Source of the DNA: Streptomyces sp. DSM 15324
GTDB lineage: Bacteria; Actinomycetota; Actinomycetes; Streptomycetales; Streptomycetaceae
DNA length: 64,000 nucleotides
Assembly: GCF_001514285.1 (NCBI RefSeq)
Contig: NZ_KQ949030.1
Span: 308,634 to 372,633, forward strand
Reading direction: 5' to 3'
How positions within the stretch are numbered: the first letter of the stretch is position 1; each line of letters begins with the position of its first letter. The translations under genes were made by a program, and so were the position numbers. Below, piece after piece: positions 25,553-34,169 of the stretch. The notes beneath the pieces are model-generated. The model ran no database searches, was not told the DNA's origin, and saw only the letters and a list, made by a program, of their open reading frames with translations.

Positions 25553-26571
25553 GACCTTTCGAGGAGGCGCCGGCAGCCCTGGGCGATACGGGCGCGGTCG
25601 GGCACGTACGCCTTCTCCAGGACGGGTGAGAAGGGCACCGGGGAGAAGGGGGCGCCGATGCGCAGGACCGGCGCGTCCAGGTGGTCGAAGACGGTGTCCT
25701 GGATCTGGGCGGCGATCTCCGCCCCGAGTCCGCCGAAGGTGACGGCCTCGTGCACCACGAGCGCCCGGTTGGTACGGCGGACGGAGGCGAACATCGTCTC
25801 GGTGTCCAGCGGCTGCACGGTGCGCGGGTCGATCACCTCGACGTCCACGCCCTCGGCGGCGAGTTCGTCGGCCGCCGCGAGGGCCTCCCCCACCATGCGG
25901 CCGAGGGCGATCACGGTGACGTCGGAGCCGTGCCGTGCGGTGTGCGCCTGTCCCAGCGGGATGCCGTAGATCTCCTCGGGCACCTCGCCGGCGCTGCCCA
26001 GCAGGACCTTGTTGAGCATGACGACGACCGGGTTGTCGTCCCGGATGGCGGAGACGGTCAGGCCCTTGGCGGTGTACGCGTCGCACGGCATCACCACCTT
26101 GAGGCCGGGCACATGGGCGAGCCAGGCCTCCAGGCTCTGGCTGTGCTGGGCCGCGGCTCCGAGGCCCGCCCCGGAGGCGGTGGTGATGGTGAGCGGCACG
26201 GACAGCGCGCCGCCGAACATGTACTTCATCTTCGCCGCCTGGTTGACGATCTGGTCGAGGCAGACGCCGATGAAGTCCATGAACATCAGGTCGACGACGG
26301 GGCGCAGCCCCCGGGCGGCGGCCCCCACTCCGAGGCCGACGAGGGCGGCTTCGGAGATCGGGGTGTCGATCATTCGGCGGGGGCCGAACTCCTCCAGCAG
26401 GTTGTCGAACATGCGGAACACGCCGCCGTATCCGGCCACGTCCTCCCCGGCGACGAAGACGTTGTCGTCCTCGCGCATGGCTTGCGCGAGACCCTCGTTG
26501 AAGGCCTTGACGTAGGTGAGTTTGCGCGTGGCGACGGCCGGTGCTTCGGCGGTGGTGGTCATGGCGGTCAT
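25549..26571 (-). CDS. 2-oxoacid dehydrogenase E1 beta
   Basis: 340 residues; the ATG at 26571 overlaps the E1alpha stop (ATGA), and an alternative ATG at 26562 is possible. Transketolase-like pyrimidine domain: AFNEGLAQAM, VFVAGEDVAGYGGVF, DTPISEAALVGLGVGAA. The C-terminal domain has DPRTVQPLD and VVHEAV. It forms the alpha2beta2 TPP-dependent E1 with the gene upstream and decarboxylates a 2-oxoacid. The AQHSQS block is typical of the acetoin/pyruvate/branched-chain group, so the substrate is not resolved. Confidence 0.92.
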   Translation of the reverse strand: MTAMTTTAEAPAVATRKLTYVKAFNEGLAQAMREDDNVFVAGEDVAGYGGVFRMFDNLLEEFGPRRMIDTPISEAALVGLGVGAAARGLRPVVDLMFMDFIGVCLDQIVNQAAKMKYMFGGALSVPLTITTASGAGLGAAAQHSQSLEAWLAHVPGLKVVMPCDAYTAKGLTVSAIRDDNPVVVMLNKVLLGSAGEVPEEIYGIPLGQAHTARHGSDVTVIALGRMVGEALAAADELAAEGVDVEVIDPRTVQPLDTETMFASVRRTNRALVVHEAVTFGGLGAEIAAQIQDTVFDHLDAPVLRIGAPFSPVPFSPVLEKAYVPDRARIAQGCRRLLERS

Positions 26572-27572
26572 CCCGAGTAGACGTTGAGCAGCAGGTCGGC
26601 GGGGTCGGGCGGCGGGCTCGCCTCGGCGTACGCGATGGCGTCGGCGATCTCGTCGCGCGTGCGCTGCCATACGTCGTCCAGTTCCGCGCGGGTCGCGGTG
26701 CCGTCGGCGAGCGCGAGCGCCTCGATCAGGTCGATGGGGTCGCGCGCCTTCCACTCGGCGACCTCCTCGTCCGAGCGGTAGGGATGCCGCAGGCCCTTGA
26801 CGCCCTGGTGGTCGAAGTAGCGGTAGGTCTTGGCCTCGATCATCATCGGCCCCGCGCCGGACCGGGCCCGCGCGACGGCCTCGGTGGCGGCGCGATGGAC
26901 GGCCACCGCGTCCATGCCGTCGACGATCACGCTCGGCATGCCGTAGGCGGCGGCCCGGTCCGCGACATCGGTGAGCAGCATGTGCCCGGACTGCGGGGTG
27001 AACTCGGCGTAGCCGTTGTTCTCGCAGACGAAGACCACGGGCAGGCCGAGGATCGCGGCCATGTTGGCGCCCTCGTGGAAGGCGCCGATGTTGGTGGCGC
27101 CGTCCCCGAAGAAGGTCACGGCGACGCTGTCCTCGCCCTTGTACCGGGCGGCGAAGGCGGCGCCCACCGCGATCGGGACACCGGCCCCGACGATGCCGTT
27201 CGCCCCCAGCATGCCGCGGGTGAGGTCGTTGATGTGCATGCTTCCGCCCCGGCCGAGGCAGGCTCCGGTGACCCGGCCGTACAGCTCGGCGTACATCTCG
27301 CGGAAACCGACGCCCTTGGCCACGGCGTGTCCGTGGCCGCGGTGCGTGGAGGTGATCTGGTCGTCGTCGCGCAGGGCCGCCATCACGCCGGCGGCGACGG
27401 CTTCCTGGCCGACATACAGGTGCAGGAAGCCGGGCAGCCTGCCCGCCTCCATCAGTTTTCCCGCCTCCGTCTCGAACAGCCGGATGCGCACCATGCGTTC
27501 ATGGAGGTCTCTGATGGTCGCGGTGCTGACCTGCGGGGATTTCTTCGATGCCGTCGACGCTCGTTGAGCCAT
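26568..27572 (-). CDS. 2-oxoacid dehydrogenase E1 alpha (TPP-binding)
   Basis: 334 residues from the ATG at 27572; a further in-frame upstream start lacks support. The TPP motif runs from GDGATNIGAFHEG to CENNGYAEFTP. Also visible are LYVGQEAVAAGV, STHRGHGHAVAKG and GRGGSMH. First gene of an E1alpha-E1beta-E2 operon tightly coupled by 4-bp overlaps. The GRGGSMH and GMPSVIVDGMD blocks fit pyruvate or acetoin dehydrogenase better than the branched-chain type. Its promoter region contains two palindromes of the island operator family. Confidence 0.92.
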   Translation of the reverse strand: MAQRASTASKKSPQVSTATIRDLHERMVRIRLFETEAGKLMEAGRLPGFLHLYVGQEAVAAGVMAALRDDDQITSTHRGHGHAVAKGVGFREMYAELYGRVTGACLGRGGSMHINDLTRGMLGANGIVGAGVPIAVGAAFAARYKGEDSVAVTFFGDGATNIGAFHEGANMAAILGLPVVFVCENNGYAEFTPQSGHMLLTDVADRAAAYGMPSVIVDGMDAVAVHRAATEAVARARSGAGPMMIEAKTYRYFDHQGVKGLRHPYRSDEEVAEWKARDPIDLIEALALADGTATRAELDDVWQRTRDEIADAIAYAEASPPPDPADLLLNVYSG

Positions 27573-27614
27573 CGTCCGCCCCTTCGCCCGAGGGAGGTTG
27601 CCAAGCAATCGGAC

Positions 27615-27637
27615 TTACTAGTGCCGGTCTACAGTAA
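27615..27637. promoter_or_regulatory. TetR-type operator, site 3
   Basis: 23-bp palindrome, TTAC-N15-GTAA, with inner ACTA-N11-CAGT, located 43 bases upstream of the E1alpha start. It shares spacing and the right arm GTCT-N-CAGTA with site 15488. Confidence 0.6.
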
Positions 27638-27651
27638 CCAGCAGGGGCACC

Positions 27652-27674
27652 TTACTGAATGGCGTCTCTAATTA
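27652..27674. promoter_or_regulatory. Possible second operator upstream of E1alpha
   Basis: The left arm TTACTG and internal GCGTCT match site 15488 exactly in position, but the right arm is degenerate (TAAT). It lies 37 bp from site 27615 and overlaps the stop codon of the VOC gene, so it may be an accessory site. Confidence 0.35.
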
Positions 27675-28121
27675 CTACGCCCCGGACGCGGGCGGTCGCC
27701 GCGCCGGTCCGCCAACTCCACGGCATCGCCTTCCGGATCAGCCCAGAAGCTGATCCGCCGCCCGCGCGCCCGGACGACCCACGGGTCCGACAGGGGCCGC
27801 GCGCCCGCGCCGGGCAGCACCGCGACCAAGGGGTCCATGTCGTCGACAGGGAAGGTGAGGTACGACAGCCCCGGCCGCCCGGCGAGCACGGGCTCCGCGC
27901 CCGGCGACACCGGCGCCGACCGGGGGAGGATCAGCTTGACGCCCCCCGGAGGGCACCTTCAGCCAGACGACCACCAGCTCGCCGCCGAGCCCCGCCGGTC
28001 CGCCGACGGAGGCCGGCACGCGCGAGCGGTGCCCGGCTCGACAGCCGATCACCGCGCTGTAGAAGCGCTCCATCAGCTCCAGGTCCCGGACCACCACACC
28101 GACCTCGAACGGCCGCGTCAT
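27668..28121 (-). pseudogene. VOC (glyoxalase/dioxygenase-fold) gene with a -1/+2 frameshift
   Basis: Two adjoining frames together make one VOC-superfamily protein of about 150 residues. The N-terminal half starts at ATG 28121 (VGVVVRDLELMERFYSAVIG) and runs to WLKVPSGG. The C-terminal half continues in another frame (LSYLTFPVDDMDPLV, RRISFWADPEGDAVEL). The frames meet at a run of six C (27942-27947), where removing one base restores a single reading frame. It could be a real mutation, a sequencing error in a homopolymer, or slippage. If intact it would be a metal-dependent VOC enzyme of the island. Confidence 0.8.
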
Positions 28122-28276
28122 GACGCTCACCCGCACCCCCACGGGACACCCGGCGGCAACTTCGCCACTTTCTATTGACAGACCACACTAAGTCCTGTTG
28201 CAGTTTCGGACACAACCCAGCTGTCGCGTTCCCGAGCCGGTCGCCGGCTCGCGGCTGGGAGGATTGTGAGGACATC

Positions 28277-29575
28277 GTGGTCCAGACCAGTTCACCGGAG
28301 ATTCGGGAAGCAGCCGCCGCGCTCAGGTCACCGGCCTCCACCCCCTCCACCCCCGCCTACTCGTCGTGGATCAGCCGGGACCGGTCCACCGACGCCGCGT
28401 CCGAGACGATGCGGCGGGAGGCGGCCGAACTCGTCGAGCGGGTGGTGGCGCACTACCGCGCCAACACGACGCACGAGGCGGACGGCCAGTGGACGGAACC
28501 CGTCGCCCACTACCTCGACGCCGACCGCTGGCAGCGCGAGACGGACGCCGTCCACCGCAGTGTCCCGCTGCCGCTCGCGATGTCCTGCGAGCTTCCCGGG
28601 CCGCACACCTACAAGGCGATCGACGTGCTCGGCGTCCCGGTACTGATCACCCGCGACCGGCACGGCGCCGTGCACGCGATGATCAACGCCTGCCGGCACC
28701 GGGGCGCCAAGCTCCTCGAACCCGGGTGCGGCGTGTCCAGGCGGCTCACCTGCCCCTACCACTCCTGGTCCTACGACCTGTCCGGTGAGTTGCGGGGCGT
28801 GTACGCGGAGAAGACCTTCGGCGAGGTTCCGCGCGAGGGACGCGGCCTGATCGGGCTCCCGGCCGGGGAGCGCGCGGGGATCGTCTTCGTCTCGCTGGAC
28901 CCGGCGGCCGAGCCGGACCTGGACGGCTGGCTGGGCGATCTGCAGCCGCTGCTGGCGGGCCTGCGGCTCGGGGAGTGCCACCACTACTCCACCAGCGAGC
29001 TGACCAGCCCCAACTGGAAGGTCACCCTCGACGGGTATCTGGAGACGTACCACTTCGCCTCGCTGCACCCGAAGACGGTGTTCGAGACGAACCTCTCGAA
29101 CATGATGGCCCACGACACCTGGGGCCCCCACCAGCGCATCGCGCCCGCCCTGCGCCCCATCGCTCAGGCGGCCGACCTGCCGCCGGAGCAGCGCGACCCC
29201 GGGGACTGCGTCGGGCCCATCTACTGGCTCTTCCCGGGCCTCGCGATCGCCGGCGGCTGGCGCCAGAAGATCGCCGTCTCCCTGGTGCTCCCCCGGACGG
29301 CCACCGAGTCGGTGACCCAGCAGATCATCCTGCTGCGGGAACCGGCCGTCACCGAGGAGGAACGCCAGGAGGCCGACCGGTTCGGCCAGTGGTTCCACGA
29401 GGTGGTCCGCGACGAGGACTACGCGACCACCTACGGAGTCCAGCAGGGCCTGAAGGCCCTCGACGGGACCGACTTCGTCTTCGGACGCAACGAACCCGGG
29501 CTCCAGCACTTCCACCGCACCATTCACCAGCACCTGGACAGAGGCGCCGCAGCGGCCTCCGAAGCCGCCAGGTGA
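28277..29575 (+). CDS. Rieske non-heme iron oxygenase alpha subunit (A)
   Basis: 432 residues from GTG 28277, chosen because GAGG precedes it by five bases; an in-frame ATG at 28175 lacks a ribosome site. The Rieske cluster is NACRHRG (Cys139, His141) with CPYHSW (Cys159, His162). The mononuclear iron region is LDGYLETYHFASLH. It hydroxylates or demethylates an organic substrate using electrons from a ferredoxin/reductase; the reductase at 47350 and ferredoxin at 33855 are candidates. No beta subunit is adjacent, so a homomeric enzyme is likely. It leads an operon with an SDR and a PEP-swivel protein. Confidence 0.9.
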   Translation: MVQTSSPEIREAAAALRSPASTPSTPAYSSWISRDRSTDAASETMRREAAELVERVVAHYRANTTHEADGQWTEPVAHYLDADRWQRETDAVHRSVPLPLAMSCELPGPHTYKAIDVLGVPVLITRDRHGAVHAMINACRHRGAKLLEPGCGVSRRLTCPYHSWSYDLSGELRGVYAEKTFGEVPREGRGLIGLPAGERAGIVFVSLDPAAEPDLDGWLGDLQPLLAGLRLGECHHYSTSELTSPNWKVTLDGYLETYHFASLHPKTVFETNLSNMMAHDTWGPHQRIAPALRPIAQAADLPPEQRDPGDCVGPIYWLFPGLAIAGGWRQKIAVSLVLPRTATESVTQQIILLREPAVTEEERQEADRFGQWFHEVVRDEDYATTYGVQQGLKALDGTDFVFGRNEPGLQHFHRTIHQHLDRGAAAASEAAR

Positions 29576-29604
29576 CGTACCGACAACACTCGCGGGAGAA
29601 CACC

Positions 29605-30396
29605 ATGGTGGCTACGGGCAGCCTCGACGGACGTGTCGCGGTGATCACGGGCAGCACGCGCAGCATCGGCCGCGCGATCGCCGAGGCCTTCCTGGCCGAC
29701 GGCGCCACGGTCGTCGTCAGCGGCCGCAGCGAGATCAAGGGCAAGCAGGCCCTGGAGGAGATGGACGCCGGGGACCGGGCCGTCTTCCACCCCTGCGACG
29801 CGGGCAGCCAGGAGGACATCGAGGGCCTCGCCGACTTCGCCGCCGAGCGCTTCGGCCGGCTCGACATCTGGGTCAACAACGCGGGCGGCACCCAGGGCTT
29901 CGCCCCCGTGCACGAGCTCAGCGACGAGGCCTGGAACCACGCCCTGGCCTTCAACCTCAACGCCTACTTCTACGGCACCCGCCGGGCGCTGCCGAAGATG
30001 CTCGAGGCCGGCTGGGGCCGGATCATCAACATCTCCTCGGTGGAGGGCAAGCAGGCCAACAAGCCGGCGATCAGTCACTACATCACCAACAAGCACGCCA
30101 TCCACGGACTGACGAAGGCGACCGCCTTCGAGTACGGCACCCAGGGCGTCACCTGCAACGCCATCTGCCCCGGCGCCGTCGACACCGACCTGATGCGGGC
30201 CGCGGGGCCGGCCGCCGCCGAGGCCGAGGGCATCAGTTACGAGGAGTGGCTGGGCCGCTTCGCCGAGCATGCCGCCACCAAGAAGATCACCACGGTGGAA
30301 CAGATCGCGGCCGTGGCCTCGCTGCTCGCGAGCGACGCCGGAGCGGGTATCACCGGCGCGCTGATCAGCGTCGACGGCGGAACGGCCCAGTGGTAG
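29605..30396 (+). CDS. SDR-family oxidoreductase (A)
   Basis: 263 residues, with GGGAGAA upstream of the ATG. Classical SDR: glycine-rich ITGSTRSIGRA, NNAGG, ISSVEG, catalytic HYITNK (Tyr-x3-Lys), and CPGAVDTDL. It probably uses NAD(P) to oxidise an alcohol made by the upstream oxygenase. It lies 29 bp after the Rieske gene and 52 bp before the swivel-domain gene. Confidence 0.9.
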   Translation: MVATGSLDGRVAVITGSTRSIGRAIAEAFLADGATVVVSGRSEIKGKQALEEMDAGDRAVFHPCDAGSQEDIEGLADFAAERFGRLDIWVNNAGGTQGFAPVHELSDEAWNHALAFNLNAYFYGTRRALPKMLEAGWGRIINISSVEGKQANKPAISHYITNKHAIHGLTKATAFEYGTQGVTCNAICPGAVDTDLMRAAGPAAAEAEGISYEEWLGRFAEHAATKKITTVEQIAAVASLLASDAGAGITGALISVDGGTAQW

Positions 30397-30448
30397 GCGC
30401 GGGACGGGCAGCGGCAGGCACCGGTACGGACAGCGGGAGATCTCCGTC

Positions 30449-32185
30449 ATGAAGAGCTGGATCACGGACTGGCGGCGCAGTGAGCGACTGCCGCACTACA
30501 CCCGGGCCAACGCGGGCGAGACCCTGCCGGACCCCGCCAGCCCGCTGGGCTGGACCCTGGTCTGGGGGCGCGGTCTGCAGGGCTGGCGCCAGGGCTTCGT
30601 CGGGTTCGGCATCTACCGCGACGAGGAGGTGGCCGGGCCGCGACCGCCGTTCGTCGGCATGTTCGGCGGCCACTTCTACCTCAACCTGTCGCACATGCGG
30701 CTGTTCGGCATCCGCATGGGGCAGACGGCGGACCAGATCGACGCGGCCTTCGTCGGTCAGCGTTCCGACACACCTGTCTACGTGGCGCATCCGGACGACG
30801 AGGACGAGGAGCTGACCGGCAAGGCGGGCGCGACGCTTCAGCGGATGCTCGGCCAGACCAGTTTCCCCGAGGCCGACGCCGACCGGGAGCGGCTGCGCGC
30901 CCTGCGCGCCGCGCGCCCTGACCTGACGCGGTTGTCCGAGGCCGCGTTGGTGGCCCACGCGCGCTCGTTGCTGGACGAGGTGGAGACGACCTTCCGGCGG
31001 CACGTCGAGTCGTCGCTGCCCGCGTCGGTCGGGCCCGCCATCCTCGGCCCGCTGTGCGCGAGCGTGGACCGCCCCGGCGCCATGCTCGACCTGATCGGCG
31101 GTCTCGGCGACGTCGATTCCGCCTCCCCCTCGACCGGGCTGTGGACGCTGTCGCGCCAGGTGGCGGCCTCGGCGGAGCTGAGCGCGCTGTTCGACCGGGG
31201 GCCGGCCGCCGTGGCACAGGCACTGGACGAGGCGACCGGGGACCTGAAGGCGTTCCGTGACTCCTTCGAGGAGTTCCTGGCGGAGTCCGGCGACCGCGGC
31301 CCCAACGAGTGGGACATCCACGCGCTGTCCTGGGAGGCGGCGCCCGTCCAGGCGCTGGCCCTGGTCGACCGGATCCGGCACAGCCCGGACGACGCCTCCC
31401 CCGCCGCCCGCAACAAGCGGCTGACGGAGGGGCGCGAGCGGACGGCACAGGAGATCCGGGCCCTGCTGCCCGAGGAGACGCGGCCCATGTTCGACGCCGG
31501 CATGCACGCCTCCCGGGTGTGGATCCCGGCCCGCGAGCGCACCAAGGCGAACTGCGTCACCGTCGTCAACGAGATCCGCATGGCCGTACGGGAGCTCGGC
31601 CGCCGCGGTGTCGACGCGGGGCTGTTCGGCCGGCCCGAGGACGTGATGATGCTGCTGGACAGCGAACTCGACGACTACGTCGCCGCCCCGCGGTCCTTCG
31701 CCCCGGTGATCGCACAGCGGCTCCGGGAGTACGCGGCACTGCACGAACTGGAGCCGCCGTTCTTCGTGGCCGACGACGCGCAGACCGAGATCGACCGCTG
31801 GCCGCGACGCGCCGGGGAGCGGAGCCCGGCGGCCGTCGAGGGCGACGTGCTCGCGGGTGTGGCCGGCAGTCACGGCACCTACACCGGCAGGGTGCGCGTG
31901 GTCACCGACCCGGCCTCGTGCGAGGCGCTGGAGCCCGGTGACGTGCTGGTCGCGCCGATCACGGACGCGGCCTGGACTCCGCTGTTCCTGGTCGCCGGCG
32001 CGGCCGTGGTGGACGTGGGCGCGCTCAACAGCCACGCCGTGGTGGTCTGCCGAGAGCTGGGCATCCCGGCGGTGATCTCCGTCGAGGTCGGCACGCGACG
32101 GCTGCGGGACGGCATGGTGATCACGGTGGACGGCGATCGGGGAACGGTCACCGTGGACGGCGTGCCGGCCGCGCCCGGCGTGTGA
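30449..32185 (+). CDS. Free-standing PEP-utilizing swivel-domain protein (substrate domain + phosphohistidine domain)
   Basis: 578 residues. The N-terminal ~460 residues look like the substrate-binding part of rifampin-phosphotransferase/phenylphosphate-synthase-type proteins (YTRANAGETLPDPASPLGWTL, FGGHFYLNLSHMRLFG). The last ~100 residues are the PEP-utilizer mobile domain with GALNSHAVVVCRELGIPAV; His529 is the predicted phosphate carrier. There is no ATP-grasp domain and no PEP barrel in the chain, so it needs a partner to load the histidine, as PpsA needs PpsB. The PPDK-like enzyme at 17046 is the only candidate seen here. Phosphorylation of an island intermediate is a hypothesis. Confidence 0.8.
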   Translation: MKSWITDWRRSERLPHYTRANAGETLPDPASPLGWTLVWGRGLQGWRQGFVGFGIYRDEEVAGPRPPFVGMFGGHFYLNLSHMRLFGIRMGQTADQIDAAFVGQRSDTPVYVAHPDDEDEELTGKAGATLQRMLGQTSFPEADADRERLRALRAARPDLTRLSEAALVAHARSLLDEVETTFRRHVESSLPASVGPAILGPLCASVDRPGAMLDLIGGLGDVDSASPSTGLWTLSRQVAASAELSALFDRGPAAVAQALDEATGDLKAFRDSFEEFLAESGDRGPNEWDIHALSWEAAPVQALALVDRIRHSPDDASPAARNKRLTEGRERTAQEIRALLPEETRPMFDAGMHASRVWIPARERTKANCVTVVNEIRMAVRELGRRGVDAGLFGRPEDVMMLLDSELDDYVAAPRSFAPVIAQRLREYAALHELEPPFFVADDAQTEIDRWPRRAGERSPAAVEGDVLAGVAGSHGTYTGRVRVVTDPASCEALEPGDVLVAPITDAAWTPLFLVAGAAVVDVGALNSHAVVVCRELGIPAVISVEVGTRRLRDGMVITVDGDRGTVTVDGVPAAPGV

Positions 32186-32192
32186 GAAACGC

Positions 32193-32228
32193 GTGGGCCC
32201 GCCGCCCCGGGGGGAGCGGCGGGCCCAC
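32193..32228 (+). terminator. Strong GC hairpin
   Basis: GTGGGCCCGCCGC (32193-32205) pairs perfectly with GCGGCGGGCCCAC (32216-32228). It lies 8 bases after the swivel-protein stop with no T tract. It may end or attenuate the 28.3-32.2 kb operon before the ABM gene. Confidence 0.65.
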
Positions 32229-32256
32229 GGTCATGACCGCGAAGGGAACACACACC

Positions 32257-32571
32257 ATGGCAGAGGAAGTCATCGTCGCCGGCTGGATGGACTACGCGCC
32301 CGGCGAACGCGACCGCATGCTGGAACACCTGGCCGTCCTCGGACACCGGACCCGCGCGGAGGAGCCGGGCTGTCTGGACTACGCGATGACCGCGGACCCG
32401 GGCGACGCACGACGGATCCGGGTGTACGAGCGGTGGGCCTCCCAGCAGGCCCTCGACGCGCACTTCGGCACACCCCACATGAAGGACTTCCGGGCCGCCG
32501 TCGAGGGGCTCACCCGGGTCGGGGTCAGTCTGGCGGCCCACACCGTGGCCTCGTCACGAGCGCTGCGCTGA
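32257..32571 (+). CDS. ABM-domain (quinol/antibiotic biosynthesis) monooxygenase
   Basis: 104 residues, ATG at 32257 after GAAGGGA. Dimeric alpha-beta barrel: VAGWMDYAPGERDRML, EEPGCLDYAMTADP, RIRVYERWASQQALDAHFGTPHM. The family includes cofactor-free quinol monooxygenases (YgiN type). It could oxidise a phenolic or quinol intermediate. The last 18 bases overlap the convergent MDR gene. Confidence 0.8.
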   Translation: MAEEVIVAGWMDYAPGERDRMLEHLAVLGHRTRAEEPGCLDYAMTADPGDARRIRVYERWASQQALDAHFGTPHMKDFRAAVEGLTRVGVSLAAHTVASSRALR

Positions 32572-33636
32572 TCCCCGCGCGGACCGACCGGCGGAGGGGG
32601 CCGGTCCGTCCAGCCGTACCAGCATCTTGCCGACGTTGCCGCCGCCCAGCAGCGACAGCAGCGCACCCGCGGCGTTCTCCAGACCGTCCACGACCGTCTC
32701 GCGGGCGGTGATCCGGCCCTCGGCGAGCCAGCCCGCGACCCGCCGTTCGAACTCCGGCCGCAGGTCGTCGTGGTCGCGGACGATGAAGCCGCGCAGCGTG
32801 AGCCGTTTGAGGACCGCCTGGATCAGCTGGTTGATGTCCGAGGACCGCCGGTCGCCGCCGAACTGCGACATCATGCCGCACAGGGCGACCCGGCCGCCGG
32901 GGCGCAGCGCGTGCAGCGCGGCGGCGAGCTGCGCGCCGCCGACGTTGTCGACGTACACGTCGATGCCGTCGGGCGCCAGCCGGGCCAGCGCGTCGCGCAC
33001 CGGCTCGGCACGGTAGTCCGCGGCCGCGTCGTAGCCGAACTCCTCCACCAGCAGGGCGCACTTGGCGGGGCCGCCGGCGGTCCCGATGACGCGGTCCGCG
33101 CCGAGCAGCCGCGCGAACTGGCCGGCGGCGGTGCCGACGGCGCCGGCGGCCGCCGAGACGAGGACCGTGTCGCCCTTGCGCAGCTCCGCGATCCGGGTCA
33201 GGCCGACGTACGCGGTGAAGCCCGTCTGGCCGAGCAGGCCCAGCCAGGTGGGCAGCGGGGCGAGTGCGGGGTCGATGCGGCCGGCGCCGTCGACGGCCGC
33301 CTCGTCGAGCACGGCCCGCTCCCGCCAGCCGAGCTGGTGACGGACGTACGTGCCCGGCGGGACCGAGGGAGCGCGGCTCTCCTCCACGACACCGAGGGCA
33401 CGTCCGTCGAGCGGTGAGCCGGGGGTGAAGTTGTGGGTGTAGTGCTTCTCGGTGTTCTCCAGGCGCCCGCGCATGGACGGGTCGACGCTCAGGTAGAGGT
33501 TGCGCACGAGCAGTTGCCCCTCGTCCAGGGGCGGCAGCGGGCGTTCCTCCACGGCGAAGTCGCCGGGGACCGGTTCCCCGTCGGGTCGGCGCACCAGGCA
33601 GACCACCGGGGTGGTTCGGGGCGTCACCGGGTTCAC
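32554..33636 (-). CDS. NADP-dependent MDR-family oxidoreductase
   Basis: 360 residues; the GTG start overlaps the upstream stop (GTGA). It resembles leukotriene-B4 12-hydroxydehydrogenase/curcumin-reductase enzymes: YLSVDPSMRGRL, LGLLGQTGFTAYVGL, nucleotide motif VSAAAGAVGTAAGQ, and YVDNVGG. No zinc ligands. It likely reduces an enone double bond with NADPH. It is the last gene of the Rieske B-ferredoxin operon. Confidence 0.9.
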   Translation of the reverse strand: MNPVTPRTTPVVCLVRRPDGEPVPGDFAVEERPLPPLDEGQLLVRNLYLSVDPSMRGRLENTEKHYTHNFTPGSPLDGRALGVVEESRAPSVPPGTYVRHQLGWRERAVLDEAAVDGAGRIDPALAPLPTWLGLLGQTGFTAYVGLTRIAELRKGDTVLVSAAAGAVGTAAGQFARLLGADRVIGTAGGPAKCALLVEEFGYDAAADYRAEPVRDALARLAPDGIDVYVDNVGGAQLAAALHALRPGGRVALCGMMSQFGGDRRSSDINQLIQAVLKRLTLRGFIVRDHDDLRPEFERRVAGWLAEGRITARETVVDGLENAAGALLSLLGGGNVGKMLVRLDGPAPSAGRSARGSAQRS

Positions 33637-33848
33637 TCCCCGGACTGACCGCTGACGCGCCGCCGGGCGAGGCGGCCGACCCAGCCGGCCATCTGCAGGT
33701 CGGCGTGGCGCAGTTCGCCGTACTGCCACCGGGCCTGGAAGTCGAAGACGCCCCGGGCCCCCGTGCCGGGGTCGGTCACCTCGACCAGTCCGTCCTCGGT
33801 GAGCCGGTACACGTGCCCGGTCAGGGGGTGGATCACTTGCTTGGACAT
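33633..33848 (-). CDS. Small conserved-looking protein in the Rieske operon
   Basis: 71 residues, not recognised. It begins MSKQVIHPLTGHVYRLTEDG and contains VTDPGTGARGVFDFQARW, then a basic tail with GWVGRLARRR. No signal peptide, membrane span or Cys/His cluster. It starts 6 bp after the ferredoxin gene and overlaps the MDR gene by 4 bases, so it is firmly part of the operon. A small accessory factor for the oxygenase system is possible but speculative. Confidence 0.6.
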   Translation of the reverse strand: MSKQVIHPLTGHVYRLTEDGLVEVTDPGTGARGVFDFQARWQYGELRHADLQMAGWVGRLARRRVSGQSGE

Positions 33849-33854
33849 GGGGTC

Positions 33855-34169
33855 TCACTCCTGCACTCGGCGGCGCACGCCGCGCTTGGTCACGGTCACC
33901 GGGCCCTCGACCCGGAGCCGGCAGGCGAGCCGGACGACGCCGTCCGCCGTCCTGCGCAGGGCCTCGATGCCCTCGCGTTCCAGCGGGCCCACCGGGGAGC
34001 AGTTCTCGGCGCCCGCCTCCACCTGGACGAAGCAGATGCGGCAGGTGCCCTGGCCCCCGCAGACGGTGGGCCACCGGTAGCCGAGCCGCTGGGCGGCGGT
34101 GAACAGGTCCTCGCCGTCGAGGACGTCGAGCTCGGCGCCCGACGGGGTGACCCTCACCCGATGGGTCAC
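33855..34169 (-). CDS. [2Fe-2S] plant-type ferredoxin
   Basis: About 104 residues from the GTG at 34169, which overlaps the oxygenase stop (GTGA); an ATG at 34181 is the alternative. The cluster motif is CGGQGTCRIC followed by a fourth Cys in RLACRL. It should shuttle electrons to the Rieske oxygenase directly upstream. No reductase is adjacent; the reductase at 47350 has its own ferredoxin domain. Confidence 0.88.
   Translation of the reverse strand: MTHRVRVTPSGAELDVLDGEDLFTAAQRLGYRWPTVCGGQGTCRICFVQVEAGAENCSPVGPLEREGIEALRRTADGVVRLACRLRVEGPVTVTKRGVRRRVQE

Noticed and set aside
28175..28203. TTGACA upstream of Rieske A as a -35 box
   Set aside because: No convincing -10 hexamer lies 16-18 bases downstream (TTGCAG at best), so I do not annotate a promoter.
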